DNA of 64,000 nucleotides from Nyssa sinensis (taxonomy: Eukaryota > Streptophyta > Magnoliopsida > Cornales > Nyssaceae): positions 37,709,396 through 37,773,395 of the forward strand of contig CM018043.1 of NCBI GenBank assembly GCA_008638375.1. The letters run 5' to 3'. Position 1 is the first letter of the stretch. Every line of letters starts with the position of its first letter. A model generated the notes under the pieces. It had not been told where the DNA came from. It was given only the letters and a program-made list of their open reading frames with translations, and did not search any database. This document shows, piece by piece, positions 12,595 to 24,709 of this stretch. A program made the translations under genes and the position numbers.

Positions 12595-12909
12595 TGGGCC
12601 TCACATTTTGGTTCCCTTTTTGCTATTTCTCCCCCCTTATGCCATGTATTTAATTTATTTATTTTAACTTTTTACATTATTTTTCACTTTGTGATTTTAA
12701 ATTTAATATTTACTCCTTCATGTACCGATTTTATAAATCGTAGTGATATTTTATTTTTCCAGGAGTCGACCTTGATTTTTAAGGTCTCGGAATTATTTTG
12801 AAATCGTCATCCATTTCCCGTTTAAATTTCTTAATTATTCTTTTTAAGGTCACTAGTTAATAATTAGTGACTTAATTATCATTTAATCGGATCAGGGTAT
12901 TATAGATCA

Positions 12910-13753
12910 TATATTTTATATGATAGGTTTTGTGCCTAGTTATCTATATGAGAGACTGTATGCTTATATATATATATGTATATATATAATCTGGGTATGG
13001 ATCCAGTACTTACATGCTTATGTGGCAAGCTACGTATTAGCTGTTATTAGTTGATTATATGTATGTATGCTAGGTTTGTACCCGGTATTCATGGGTTACA
13101 GTATTATGACTATGCTATACTGTACAAACCAGATTGGTCTCAGGTCTTGTGTTACAGTTGATGGATGATACTCCATCAGCCAATAACAAAAGGAGTTGTG
13201 ATCTATAAAGGGTTGTCATCGAGCTATTATAGTGAAAGGATAATGAAAAGATAATAAGAATTATGAAATGTTGAATGAAAGAGATGTCTGAAAGGCTGTA
13301 AACCATATAGTAAAAGACACATAAAATTGTAAAATGCCATAGTAAGAAATGAGACTTGTGAGATTCTTGTGTTTGGAATTGAGCAATGGATGTTCAATGT
13401 ACTTATGCTTGAGACTTTAGAGCTATTATTGTCTTAAGCTCTCTTATCGAGAGACGTATTGTTTGTGGATAGTATTCACTTAGAGTTGAGTATTGGGTAT
13501 CAGAGTTAGCTATTAAAGAGATTGTATGCGATAGACCGTGTCGGTCTTCTAACCTGTTATACTGGGTTAGTGGTTTAACCCTATTATGCTTAAACCCAAT
13601 TTTTAATGGGAGTAAAGTAAGGTAGCTTGAGGTATAGCATTGGATGGTATTATTTAGTGTAAGGAGTTTCAAATTCTTTTATAGATTAGGGATTGTGGTA
13701 TCACATGAGATAGCTTGAATTTCGAGGATGAAATTCTTGTAAGGCGGGGAAAT
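12910..13753 (+). mobile_element. Element H internal region, 3' part, without coding sequence
   Basis: This is the continuation of H after S1. No gag, protease, reverse transcriptase or integrase motifs are visible on either strand, so H is non-autonomous or internally deleted. It ends in a polypurine tract (AAGGCGGGGAAAT, 13741-13753) next to an LTR start. A hairpin (13717-13736) precedes the PPT. Confidence 0.65.
13717..13736 (+). other. Pre-PPT hairpin of element H
   Basis: GAATTTC and GAAATTC form a 7-bp stem that can be extended by a G-T wobble closing an AGGA loop. It lies four bases before the purine tract. The same structure with different arm sequences is found before the PPTs of E1, E2, E3 and C. 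Confidence 0.75.
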
Positions 13754-13860
13754 TGTAGCAACCCGGGAAATTATCAAATGGAATTTAGATAATGTTCTCT
13801 TTAGAGTGATGAATTTCAAGAATGAAATTTTTATAAGGGATGGAAATTGTAAGGATCCGG
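13717..13860 (+). repeat. 94-bp tandem duplication of the PPT and LTR start of H
   Basis: The block starting GAATTTCGAGGATGAAATTC at 13717 recurs at 13811 as GAATTTCAAGAATGAAATTT. Each copy contains hairpin, purine tract and an LTR-like start (TGTAGCAACCCGGG at 13754; TGTAAGGATCCGG at 13848). The second hairpin has lost pairing, so the first copy may be the functional one. Confidence 0.7.
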
Positions 13861-15179
13861 AAGATCATTAAAATGGCAATTTGGTAAATTGCTAGCATAG
13901 ACTAAGGATGGACTGGAGATAAATCAAAGCTGAGTCAACTAAATTGTAAAATGTGTCGATAAGTCATTAATATGACACAGCGAGACTAAAAAATAATTTT
14001 TATAATTTATTCGAGACTGATGTGAGTCACGGGACTACATAGTCATCTACGAGACGTAGATAGATAAGATAATCCAAACAATAAAATTTTGGGAAATGGG
14101 TTACATATTTAGAATCAAAACGCCAAAATTAGCTAGTGTACCGAGTTTGATGTGATTTTGAGAAAATTTAAATTTAGACGAATGTCTGTGCAGAGTTGGC
14201 CAATTGGCCATGTGTCACCTCGAGAAGCATGAAAAGCTTTTCCAAAAAGCTAATGAAGCCTTCTAGAAAGGGGACACATGTCAACATTGTGATGGTGGAA
14301 GGAGAGTGCTTGTGTGTGTGTGGGTGCACCTTAAGGGGACAAGAATGGAAGTAAATGACGTGATGAGACATGAGGGAGACCCCTACATTTTCTCTCTCTT
14401 CCCTTTTCCCCCTCATTTTTTGATTTCCTTCCCCCCTATGCAACTTTCTCTCTCTCTTTTAATCAAAAGTTGTGTGTGTATGTGTAAACATAATGTGTGT
14501 TCATGTGTGTTAGTGTGGGTCCAAAGAAGGAGAAAAGAGAAAGAGCAAATGTGTTTCTGTGTGTGTGCACAGTGGGGTGACAGTGTGTGACTCAGTGTGT
14601 GTGTGTGTCTGATGAATGCACTAGGACAACTGAGAAGAGGAAGAAGAAGCGAATGAGAAGAAAAGAGGATGAAGAAAGAAAGGAAAGAAGGGACCGGACC
14701 GAAGCTAGGCTGGAGAAATAGTGGGCTGCCATTGAAGAGCTTCAAGCTTTCTCTCTTTAAGAATTAAGCTCTTTCTTTAGCATGGAAGTTAGGTAGCGAA
14801 TTTCTCTAAACCCTCTTATGACTATGGTTGATTTCTTGAGCTTTATGTGCTTATTTATGTGCTACTTTTAATATATTTATATATATATATATATATATTT
14901 GTGTGTATATAGAGATATGTATGTATGTACAGTATAGAGAAGGAGACCGAAAGTGGGTCTCTTGATTTCCTTTCATGTTTACCTCAAAAACTAATCTAGG
15001 GTGGTAAAATGTGAACCTAGACATTTTTTTGGAAGTAGTTTGGTGCAAGTAAGGGTCGAGACAGTGGGGAACTGTGAGATAACCAGTTTGCTAGAAAATC
15101 GGGATCTTGAAAACTTGGCATTGATTCGAGGGCTATCAACGCTTAAAATCCATCTTAAAGTATGTAGAATGATAATATA
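13754..15179 (+). mobile_element. Element H, 5' part of the 3' LTR
   Basis: A plus-oriented LTR begins TGTAGCAACCCGGG just after the PPT and runs through TG/GA-rich leader sequence until it is cut by element C at 15180. It contains TATA-like tracts (14876-14900) and a GA-rich leader. The 3' remainder is not seen beyond C, because C is truncated at about 56600 and the junction is lost. Confidence 0.6.
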
Positions 15180-16010
15180 TGTCACGACCCGGAACCCACC
15201 CTGTGCGGATCTGGCGTCATGACCCCAATCCGACCCATTTGTCGAATCAAAGTTTTTTCCTTTTAACTTTAACTTAACATTCATATGTAAGTGTTATTAA
15301 CATGCATTCAGAAATTAATAATTAAATATACAACAGAAGACTTAATAAGGATTTCTGCATTTATATTACTAGAGAGTTCTTAAATATATATACTCAAAAA
15401 CTCTAAATACAACTATCCCTAGGACGTGGGGTGATGGGAGAACACAGGACAAGTACTATACTTCACTATCAAAATATCCTTGCAATATATGTGTGATATC
15501 CCGACCCGGGATACGACACGTTTATCGAGGCAACTCGATTGAATAGCATAACCTGAGTTGTTTTAAACTCTGTCACAATAATTATGGAACTGAATTTAGT
15601 TTAAAAAGATAAATGTTTTGCTTAGTATGGCTAGTGTTGGGTAGTACCGAGCAGCTCAGAACCTTACCTCGAAAAGCATGCATACATGCAACCCATGCAT
15701 GCATACGTACGTACACATGCATAGTTCACGAAATATTAGTGTATGTATACGTGACTAAAAATACAATTATACGTATTTATATGGTTATAAATACATGTAT
15801 AAAAAATATGTATTTTATATGTATATATGTGTATAATGTCAATGTATTATGGATATAAATGCAAGAAATTAAATTAAGATAAAGAAAAAGGGAGGGAAGC
15901 TTCCAAGCAACAAAATATCAGTGTGTGCATCACTGTGTGTGTGTGTGTGCATCACTGTGTGTGTATGTGTGTTTGGGAACCACACCAACCGACTTGGTGA
16001 AGTGGTGTGT

Positions 16011-16022
16011 GTATATATGTAA

Positions 16023-16053
<31 letters not shown>

Positions 16054-16110
16054 GAGGGTACGTGGATGGAGGAGGAATGATGGACAGTTCTCTGCAGTCA
16101 AGAATGACTG

Positions 16111-16157
<47 letters not shown>
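16011..16157 (+). repeat. TA and GA microsatellites in the S4 promoter/leader region
   Basis: A (TA)n tract at about 16029-16053 is followed by a (GA)n tract at about 16117-16157. The arrangement resembles a TATA-type promoter followed by a purine-rich transcribed leader, and it recurs in the other LTRs. Confidence 0.85.
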
Positions 16158-16160
<3 letters not shown>

Positions 16161-17519
16161 GACAGAGAGAGAAGAGGGGGTGGGTGATTGCTTATATAAA
16201 TGTATACGGGTTTTGTGAGTCGAAAGGTTAGAAAAGAAAAGGAAGGGTCAGGAACTGAAGAGGAGAAGAGATAGAAGTGAACCAAGTAGAACCAGAAAAG
16301 GGAAGAAGAAGCAACAGGAAGAAATCAGAATTTTGAAAGGTAAGTGGGCTTGCTTCAGTTTTCAATTTAAAAGCATGATGGGTTGTTTAAATAATAGGGT
16401 TCGAATCTGCATGATCTATAGGTTAATTTGCAAAAAAAATCAGGTTAAATGGTGTAGAACCGAGAGAGAAATTCTTAGTTGCAGGTTTCATAGATAATCT
16501 GGGTTCCACGAATTTTATGTTAAAAACTTAGTTTAAAATGCATGGGATTGATCCCATAAAGTGCAGAAATTTAATAGAATGAAAAAAGGGTCGAAACAGT
16601 TGAGAACCGAGTGTAAAAATGAGAAAAACCAGCTCACCGGAAAACTGACCGGAGCTATTAACCTCCATATTCGAGAAGATTGGGAAGGTTTTGAGGGAAA
16701 TGGAGGATAGGAATAAGGTCGTGGGGAAGAAATGAAGAGATTGGCGTTGAAAACGGGAGAGAAAACTGATCGGGACAGGTTGCTGTCACTGGAGATGGTG
16801 ACGGAACTCTACTGTTTTCCTACCGGAGTGATGAAGGGGGCGACCGGAATGTCGCGAGGCTATCGGGTTAAGACGAACTGGGTTTGGGTTCGGATCGGGT
16901 CGGGACCTGACCGGAAATAAATGGGTAAGTGAAACTGTGTCGTTTGGGTTTTTAATTTAAATGGATTAGGCTTGTTTGGCTATGGAGATAGGAAATGGAA
17001 ATTGGGTTTGGGCTTATTCCAACCACAGATAAGGTAAGAACCAGGATATTGGAATCTGGTTCTTTGAAATAGACTGAACCGTTTGGTTCAGTAAGGGGGC
17101 AGACCGGTTTAGGGTTTCTGGTTCTGAACCAACTGGTTCAGACCGCAGCTTTAGGAAATTATGAACCGGCCCCAAATGTTTTGAAAAATCTCACTAAGGC
17201 CCAAACAGGAAAATTAATAAAATATTAATTTTTACAAAAATGCCCTTATTCCAAACATAAGTCAAACGAAGTCCAAACGATGCAAATGAATAGTCAAAAC
17301 TTATTATCTCGGACGTTCTGAGTCCAATGGTGGGGTCCATTTTACGAGATGGGACCCCGAAAGATAAAATACCGTAAAAGTGCAAAATGACCATTTTGCC
17401 CTTTTAGTACAAAAGTCCAAATGGAATTCCGCGAATGTCACGACCCGAAATCCACCCTATGCGGATCTCGTATCGCGGGGCCGACCTGAAGGCCGTCCCT
17501 ACTTTTTCCATTCCTGTAT

Positions 17520-20500
17520 TGTTATGACATGAAAAAAAAATTTTTTTTTCTCTTTCATTATTATTTTATTTTTATTGTTCTTGGTTAATTAAAAATTATT
17601 ATTATTATTATTATTATTGTGATGGGTGGAAGTATGTATATGATGTGCATGATATATATATATATACATGGATATATATACATATATATATATTGAATTA
17701 ATTGTGTAATGTGTGCATGTATATGGGCATGGATATATGGATGTGTGGGAGGGTGCATTTGGCAGAGTGTGTGAGGTGTAGTGTCGGCTGGGTGTGTGTG
17801 TTTGGTGTGTGTCTAGTGTGTGAGAGAAGTGAGCTACATATATATATATATATGTATGCTAGAGTAGAGCAGCTTTGCATTAAATGCAAAGCTGCATTTT
17901 GGGAGGAAGAAGGTGGCTGATGTAGAGTGATAGAGGTCAAAGGGAGAGAGACGTGTGAGATTGAGTTGTGATGCATAAGTGGTCTCGGGTGGGAAGAAAA
18001 GAGGAGAGAAAGGCAAGGAAAAACTGAGAGAAGGAGCAAGAGAGGTCGTGTACATTGGGAGGAGCCTAAGGAGCTTGAACCAGAGGTGAAGCAGAAGAGA
18101 GAAGGAGAGGTCGGCTAGAGAGAGAAAAAGATCCAGAAAGAATAGGGGTGAGTAGTTCCAGTTCTGAATTCTCATTTCCTTGCATATTAAATTGTTTTAA
18201 ATATAGGGTCTTGTAATGTATAAAACGTAGATTATCTTGCAAGAAAAACTAAGTGGAATGACCAAGAAATGAGGGAGAACAGTAGGGTTGCAGGTCACGG
18301 TTGGTGGAAATGGATTGTGAGATTTTATGTGTTAAATTAGACTAAAATGATGGGAAATAACCTCCTAAGGTGCAGAAACCATTTGGGGTCTGAACTAACC
18401 AAAACCAGTGAGGAGAAAATGGAGAAATAGAGTCGGCCGGAGTTTTGATCGAGGGTTTGACCCTCTATTTCGTGGGAATCTAATGGGTTGAGTCCAAAAC
18501 TAAGCCTAGATATAGAATCCTTGGGAGAAAATGAAGAAAACTACATTTTGAAAGGTTGAAAATGTCACCGGAGATGGGTCGCCGGCGCCGGAGAAGGCGC
18601 CGGAACCCTACTGTGCGTCGCCGGAAAGTCGGGGAAGAAGGGGGGGTCTGTCCGGGTTCGGGTCGGGTCGGTTCGGGTCCGGTTCGGGCGGGTGTGAACC
18701 GCCCCTGCCACGTGTCGCAAGGAGGTTTTAAATTAAAAACCTAATTGGGGCTGTTTGGCAACCGGATTAAGAAATTGAAATTTAAATTGGAATGGGAATC
18801 GGGATACCCTATCCCAGTTTTAGCCCTATCCCCTGTTTGGTTAACCGGATTTAGAATAACAAATTAAACTAGTTTTAATTTGGACCCTTTGGAATTTGAA
18901 CCTTGGGAATTTGAACCTTTTAGAATTTGAACCTTAACCCTGAACTTTCAGAAATTACAAATTGACCCCCCAACTGTTAGAAATTACACTTTGACCCACC
19001 TGATTAAATTATTAATAAAATATTAATTAAATTAATTAATTAATTAAATTAATTTAATTAATTAAATATTCAAATATATTCCAGAGTCCAAATGGGACAA
19101 GTCATTAGTGTATTTTGACTATCTCGGCCATTCTGAGACCAATGGTGAGGTCCGTTTTACGAGACGGGGTCCCAAAAAATAAAAGACACGTAGCAACGTA
19201 TAAAATTACCAAAATGCCCCTGAATTGAAATACAATCAAATGAACTCCGAATTAGGTAAACAAATAGTGAAACTTTATTATCTCGAACATTCCGGACTCA
19301 ACCGTAGAGTCCGATTTGTGAAAAGAGGTCACGAAATGTAAGGACACGTGTAAAGTGCAAAATGACTGTTTTGCCCTTTTGAACCCAGATGTCCGAATTG
19401 AATTCTACGAAAGCCTAAACTTATTTCCTTTGACGCTCCGGACTCAATGGTAGAGTCTAATTTAGTAAAATAGAAACTTATGAATTAAAGACATAAAATT
19501 TGATGAATAGCATAATTCAAGTGACAATTAAACTGAGTTTCGTGTTATGAATTATAGGGACACGGAACGGCAAAGAGAAGGTGACCTGACCTTCGGTACT
19601 CTTACGGTGGTTCCACTTTACTACGAGTACACTTTTCCGGTTTGAGATCGATTACCAGGTACGATATATTGTGCTAAGTAAGAAATAGAATTGAGATTAG
19701 GAGTACTTGCTTCGCTGTATTGATTGTTCACAAGTTTGCTTGAGTGTTCACATGTTTATGTGCTACGTGCTATCTTGTTGAGTTGTATGATGATTATGGA
19801 TATACTACATGTGTTAGTGTAGTGTGTGAATAATATGCTTGAGGAACTGTTGATATTATGAACTGTGTACTTGGAGGCATGCTTTATGTATGAATGAGAT
19901 GTATCATGACATGATGAGACCAGAGCATATTGGCATAGTGAAATTCTTTGGACATGGCGTGGGTAAGCACTTGGTGCTTTGCATTATGAGGGTGCAGATC
20001 CTGTGGTGAAAAACCCAAAATCGGCCAATAGGTACTTGCCTGCCTGACGGATTCCGGACCGTGAAGCGAGACATACAAGGTACTCATGCCGACGGGGAAG
20101 GACCGTATCATGAGACATGGGTGGGCATAGAGTTGCATGGGTGTGTCACGCATACTGCTTATATACTATACATTGTTCACATCCTGTCATTATGATATCG
20201 AATGCCATATAGAAATGACTGTACACTTGCACATGCCACGACCTTGGTTTTGTTTCTTGTATTAGCATTATATTGTACCAGCATGTTGAGCTGACCCCTT
20301 TAGTGGGGCAACATTTCAGATGATGTCCCAGCAGTACGAGACGTGGAGATGATCTGACTAGGGGCTGTGTTAGGCCCGAGAGGCGTTTGTTTTTTGATAT
20401 TGTATAAGGGCATAAGCCCAAGACCTTATTTCATTTTACATGTTGTAAGCAAGGGGACCAGACCTATGTATGTATCAGAATAGTGTACAGAATGTATGAG

Positions 20501-20591
20501 AATGTTATTATTATCTTTTATTTCTTTATTGTTTTATTTTCCTTTGTCTCGTTACTCGCGCCTCGAGTTCGCTGGAATTCGGGGCGTGACA
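17520..20591 (+). mobile_element. E1 5' LTR (3,072 bp)
   Basis: Begins TGTTATGACATG and ends GGGGCGTGACA. It contains a TATA-like tract at 17837-17854, a 27-bp near-perfect palindrome just downstream (17869-17895), a purine-rich leader ending in donor-like GGG/GTGAGT (18148), three GTCC-rich modules (about 19110-19480) and acceptor-like ACATTTCAG at 20311-20319. Unlike most LTRs here it lacks the CTTCCGC motif near its 3' end. Confidence 0.95.
17869..17895 (+). repeat. 27-bp near-perfect palindrome in the E1 LTR
   Basis: Two 13-base arms (GCAGCTTTGCATT and its exact complement) are separated by one A. The repeat lies about 15 bases after the TATA-like tract, near where transcription would start. 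The same palindrome is conserved in the 3' LTR at 31741-31767. Confidence 0.9.
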
Positions 20592-20594
20592 ACG

Positions 20595-20607
20595 TGGTAT
20601 CAGAGCC
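20595..20607 (+). other. E1 primer binding site
   Basis: TGGTATCAGAGCC lies three bases after the LTR end. It is followed at once by a hairpin (CTAGGT/ACCTAG, 20607-20624) whose left side resembles the complement of the initiator-tRNA T arm, and by a second hairpin (GGTGTT/AACACC with loop GTGT, 20634-20649). Confidence 0.93.
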
Positions 20608-20956
20608 TAGGTTCGAATACCTAGAGACCGTGGGGTGTTGTGTAACACCATGAGACCCTAGAGAAAGGAATGAGACCTAGTGTGAACTATTAGTGACATG
20701 CTGTAGGGCCTTATGTGCTATGTGATTTTATGCCCTGATGCATGACTTATTGTGATTATGTGCTGATTGATGCTGTTTTTGGAGGCATGACAGATGTGAT
20801 GTGTGAAAAACTTGTTAATAGTATATGAATCATGACATGCTATGTGTACTACCTGTAGAAGCATAGGCCATTGATAGGGACATGATTAGGATCACACTTG
20901 AACACCCATATATTGAATGTGAAAAAGTGATATTGAATTTTTTCTTTTGGACTTGT

Positions 20957-20958
20957 AG
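20957..20958 (+). promoter_or_regulatory. Candidate splice acceptor directly before E1 gag
   Basis: A pyrimidine-rich tract TTTTTTCTTTTGGACTTGTAG ends two bases before the gag ATG at 20961. Acceptor-like YAG motifs stand equally close to the gag starts of E2 (47712) and E3 (63072). A donor-like GTGAGT lies in the LTR leader at 18148. Splicing itself is inferred. Confidence 0.5.
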
Positions 20959-20960
20959 AT

Positions 20961-23900
20961 ATGCCCCCCAGACGAGCTCCTACGGGAGCTGGACCGCCCA
21001 GACGGGGTAGGGGTAGGCCCAGAGGTGCTACCCAGCCTAGAGGCGCTGCCCAGCCTCGTCGTGGCAGACCTAGAGTTGCTGCCCCTATTCCCGATATAGT
21101 TGAGGATGTCGTTGCCCCGGCTGACACACCAGAGCACAGTGCCGCTGAGGAGGATGTTGCTCCCGCCCCTGCCCCTATTCCTGCTCCCGCTCCAGCACAG
21201 GAGGTAGAGCAGATGGTTGGCGCCAGAGATATGGCGGCCCTTTTGCAGGAGTGTCTCCGCACCATGATGGAGGCGCGGACCACTGGCGGGGAGACCAGGG
21301 ATACCTTTGTGATGAAGGTGTTCCAGAGGATGAGACCACCTACCTTTGCCGGGCAGCCAGACCCGCTTATTGCCGAGGAGTGGTTGAGACAGATTACCCG
21401 GATTTTGGATTCACAGGGGATCACTGAGCCCCATCTGAGGATTAGGTGCGCTACATTTCAGTTTACAGATCTGGCTAGTCAGTGGTGGGAGGTAGCTGCT
21501 GACAGACTGCATCGGTTTGGAGAGGGATGGGACGCATTTGTGGCCATGTTCAATGACCACTACTTCCCGATGTCTGCCAGAGTGGGGTTTAGGGAGGAGT
21601 TCGAGGCACTTCTGCAGAGAGACATGACAGTGGCTCAGTATGAGTCACGGTTTACTGCTTTGGGGAGGTTCGCCCCACACATTATTGCACATGAGGATTT
21701 GAGGGTGTACAATTTCCTCAAGGGGTTGAAGACCTCTATCAGGGACAGACTGGCTGGGCATATTATAGAGACATACGAGGAGGCAGTGATCAGGGCCTCC
21801 AAGGTGGAGAGAGAGTTGGCTGATCTTAGAGGGATCAGAGAGACTAGAGCACAGGGCAGGGCGCCCACAGTACAGACTTCCGCTCCTGCCCCGACATATA
21901 GACAGCCGAAGAGGTACCAAGCCAGTACTTCTTCCTCACAGCCACAGGCCGGGCCCCTCCATTCTGTAGCTCCCCGTCCTGCCTTACCATCTGCTTCTAG
22001 GGGAGGGGGGTCCCAGCGGCCTATCACATGTTATACCTGCGGACAGCCTGGCCATAGGAAGGCCGACTGTCCCTTGAGGGGGCCCAGCATTGCACAGGGT
22101 GTCGGATCTAGTCAGGGATCATTTCCACTACCCCTACCAGCACCGAGTCAGAGGGCCCCGCCGATTTGTTACACTTGTCAGCAGCCTGGCCATGTTAGGG
22201 CCAACTGCCCTCTGGGGCAGACTTCGCAGAGTGCGCCGAGGCCACACTATTATCAGCATACACAGATACCTCTGCCACAGCCACAGTCAGTCCAGGGACT
22301 ACCAGCGCCCTATTATCAGCCTACATCCTCCGCGCAGAGCGTCAGAGCTCCAGCACCTAGGGGAGGAGGCCAGCAGACTCAGAGAGGGGGAGGCCGACAG
22401 GGCCAGACCACCCAGGGCCGAGTCTACGCAGTGGCCACCCCGGAGACCTCTGCTGCCGGACCGTCAGTAGTCCGAGGTACATTTCTCATATCCAGTTCAT
22501 GGGCCAGTGTATTGATAGATTCAGGAGCATCACATTCATTCATTTCTACTGCACTTGCCATGTCATTGGGTCTGAATATAGTTTGGTTGGACCCCCCGTT
22601 GCATGTTGGTACACCAGTTGGGGGTGTGGTAGTACTGACGAGGATCTGTAGAGATTGCTCGATAGAGATAGCTGATCGTATTCTCCATTTTGATCTTATT
22701 GTACTTGATATGTCTGGGTTTGATGTGATTCTGGGGATGGATTGGTTGTTCACCTATCGGGCGAGTATAGACTGTTACAGGGGGAGGGTGACTGTGTGCA
22801 CTCCGGAGGGAGATTGCTTTTATTTCACAGGGGATCGGGGGGATTTCTTGATTCCACCAGTGCGTGATTCTAGGAGCTGGGGAGGCCACAGTTATATGTT
22901 GGCTAGTCTGATTGCGGGTGATTTTGAGGATACAGAGGTTGTGCTACCCCCAGTCGTGGATGAGTTCCCCGACGTCTTCCCGAGTGACTTGACTTGTCTA
23001 CCCCCTAGACGAGAGATCGAGTTCACTATAGAGCTCATTCCTGGCACTACACCCATTTCCATACCACCTTACCGCATGGCTCCAGCTGAGTTGAGAGAGC
23101 TGAGGGAGCAGTTGACTGACCTCCAGCGGAAAGGGTTTATCCGTCCTAGCACTTCTCTGTGGGGTGCCTCGGCACTGTTTGCGAAGAAGAAGGACGGGAC
23201 GCTACGATTATGTGTAGACTACAGGAGGCTGAACCGGGTTACTATCAAGAATAAGTACCCGTTGCCGAGGATTGACGATTTGTTTGATCAGCTGAGAGGT
23301 TCGAGATGCTTCTCGAAGATTGATCTCAGATCGGGTTACCACCAGTTGAGGGTCAGGGAGGAGGACATAGCGAAGACGGCCTTCCGCACTCGCTATGGTC
23401 ACTATGAGTTTATGGTCATGCCTTTCGGAGTGACGAATGCCCCAGCGGCATTCATGGACTTGATGCACCGCATTTTCAGTCCTTACCTGGATCAGTTCGT
23501 GGTGGTATTTGTGGATGACATCTTAGTGTATTCACCAGCTGAGGATGTACATGCCTATCATTTGAGGACTGTACTACAGATTTTGAGAGAGCATCGCCTG
23601 TTTGCCAAGTTCTCGAAGTGCGAGTTCTGGCTTAGAGAGGTACAGTTCTTAGGGCATGTAGTATCCAGTGGAGGGGTATCTGTGGATCCCTCCAAGATTG
23701 AGGCGGTCATGAGCTGGGAGAGGCCGAGCAGTGTATTCGAGATTCGGAGTTTTCTGGGGTTGGCCGGATACTACCGACGATTTGTGGAGGGTTTCTCCCG
23801 TCTTACCGCGCCGATGACTCGCCTGACGCGCAAGGGCGCCAGATTCTTATGGACGGAGGACTGTGAGCAGTCTTTTCAGGAGCTGAAGGGGAGATTGACT

Positions 23901-24218
23901 TCAGCGCCTGTTTTGATCATACCTGAGAGGGGAGTGGGCTACGCAGTGTACTGTGATGCATCCCGAGAGGGATTAGGGTGTGTATTGATGCAGGATGGCA
24001 GAGTGGTAGCCTACGGTTCTCGTCAGTTGAAGAACCACGAACGGAACTACCCCACACATGACTTGGAGTTAGCTGCCGTCATCTTTGCACTAAAGAGTTG
24101 GCGACACTACTTATACGGGGAGAGATTCGAGGTATTCTCTGACCACAAGAGCCTCAGGTATATCTTCACGCAGAAGGACCTGAACCTGAGGCAGAGGAGG
24201 TGGATGGAGTACATGGAG
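20961..24218 (+). pseudogene. gag-pol: E1 gag-pol, 5' portion (Gag, protease, RT, most of RNase H), cut by S6
   Basis: This is 1,086 codons of one continuous polyprotein frame. Residues 1-80 are basic then Pro/Ala-rich. A retrotransposon Gag domain covers about 120-300. Two canonical CX2CX4HX4C zinc knuckles lie at C357-C370 and C403-C416. The aspartic protease active site is D520-S-G. Reverse transcriptase covers about 690-900, with the FVDD catalytic motif at 850-853. RNase H has D999, E1036 and D1061. S6 inserted after codon 1086; reading on into S6 gives eight foreign residues and a stop at 24245. The ATG at 20961 is the first in frame after the leader. No other stop or frameshift is seen. 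The protein would act in cytoplasmic virus-like particles: packaging, processing and cDNA synthesis. Confidence 0.95.
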
Positions 24219-24645
24219 TGTAACACCCCGACTCTGTATAATTAATAATTAAATAATTAATTATTAATTAGTACCGGCTTAGGGAATAATTAAGGAAATT
24301 AACCTTAATCTCCCGGTGGTCACACTAGACCAATAGAATGACAAAACATGTCCGAGAATAGGGTATAATACCCGAACCTAATTATCCATTAATTAGGTGA
24401 GATAATGTCAATTTAATACTGACGGAATTCGAATTAGTTAATCCCGAAAATCCCGAATGATTAATAAATGACACGGAACCTCTGACACTGAGGATAACAG
24501 AAATAGAAACTGACCGGAAGAAACCGCACCGAAAAAAGAGTTACGGAATAAAAGTTATGAGGCAAACATCAGAAACTGAATTATTGCGCAGCCAAACGTG
24601 GCCTTAACCAAAAATGGTGAAAAAGGGGCCAAATGGGAGGCCAAG

Positions 24646-24709
24646 GGAATTGAACCCTTGACCTTTGAGAGGGAATGAATTTTTCTCAAAAAATAACCAA
24701 CTGGGCTGG
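24646..24709 (-). repeat. tRNA-like A-box/B-box module in S6
   Basis: On the minus strand CAGCCCAGTTGGTTA (A-box-like, close to the common TAGCTCAGTTGGTTA) is followed about 40 bases on by GGGTTCAATTCCC (B-box-like) and then a T run near 24620. It is antisense to the LTR, as in the other LTRs that carry such a module. Confidence 0.55.

Larger units (their letters stand above)
987..12904 (-). mobile_element. Solo LTR S1 (net about 4.56 kb), carrying S2 and S3
   Basis: A minus-oriented LTR starts TGTCACAACCCCG at 987 and ends ...GGGTATTATA at 12904, flanked by GATCA on both sides. Its own sequence is 987-5009 plus 12369-12904. There is no PBS, PPT or coding region inside, so it is a solo LTR. 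The terminal CA-type end reads TATA instead of TACA, a C-to-T change, so it has decayed. The LTR holds the 3' motif GCGGAAGCGTG (1119-1129, window strand), GTCC-rich modules near 3420-3600, and two tRNA-like modules (3731-3800 and 12528-12594). Confidence 0.88.

Noticed and set aside
20849..21424. 191-residue antisense frame opposite E1 gag
   Set aside because: It mirrors the GC-rich Pro/Ala/Gly codons of Gag on the other strand and has no recognisable domain.
24219..24245. Eight residues extending the E1 frame into S6
   Set aside because: They are translation of the S6 LTR start; the true polyprotein continues at 29692.
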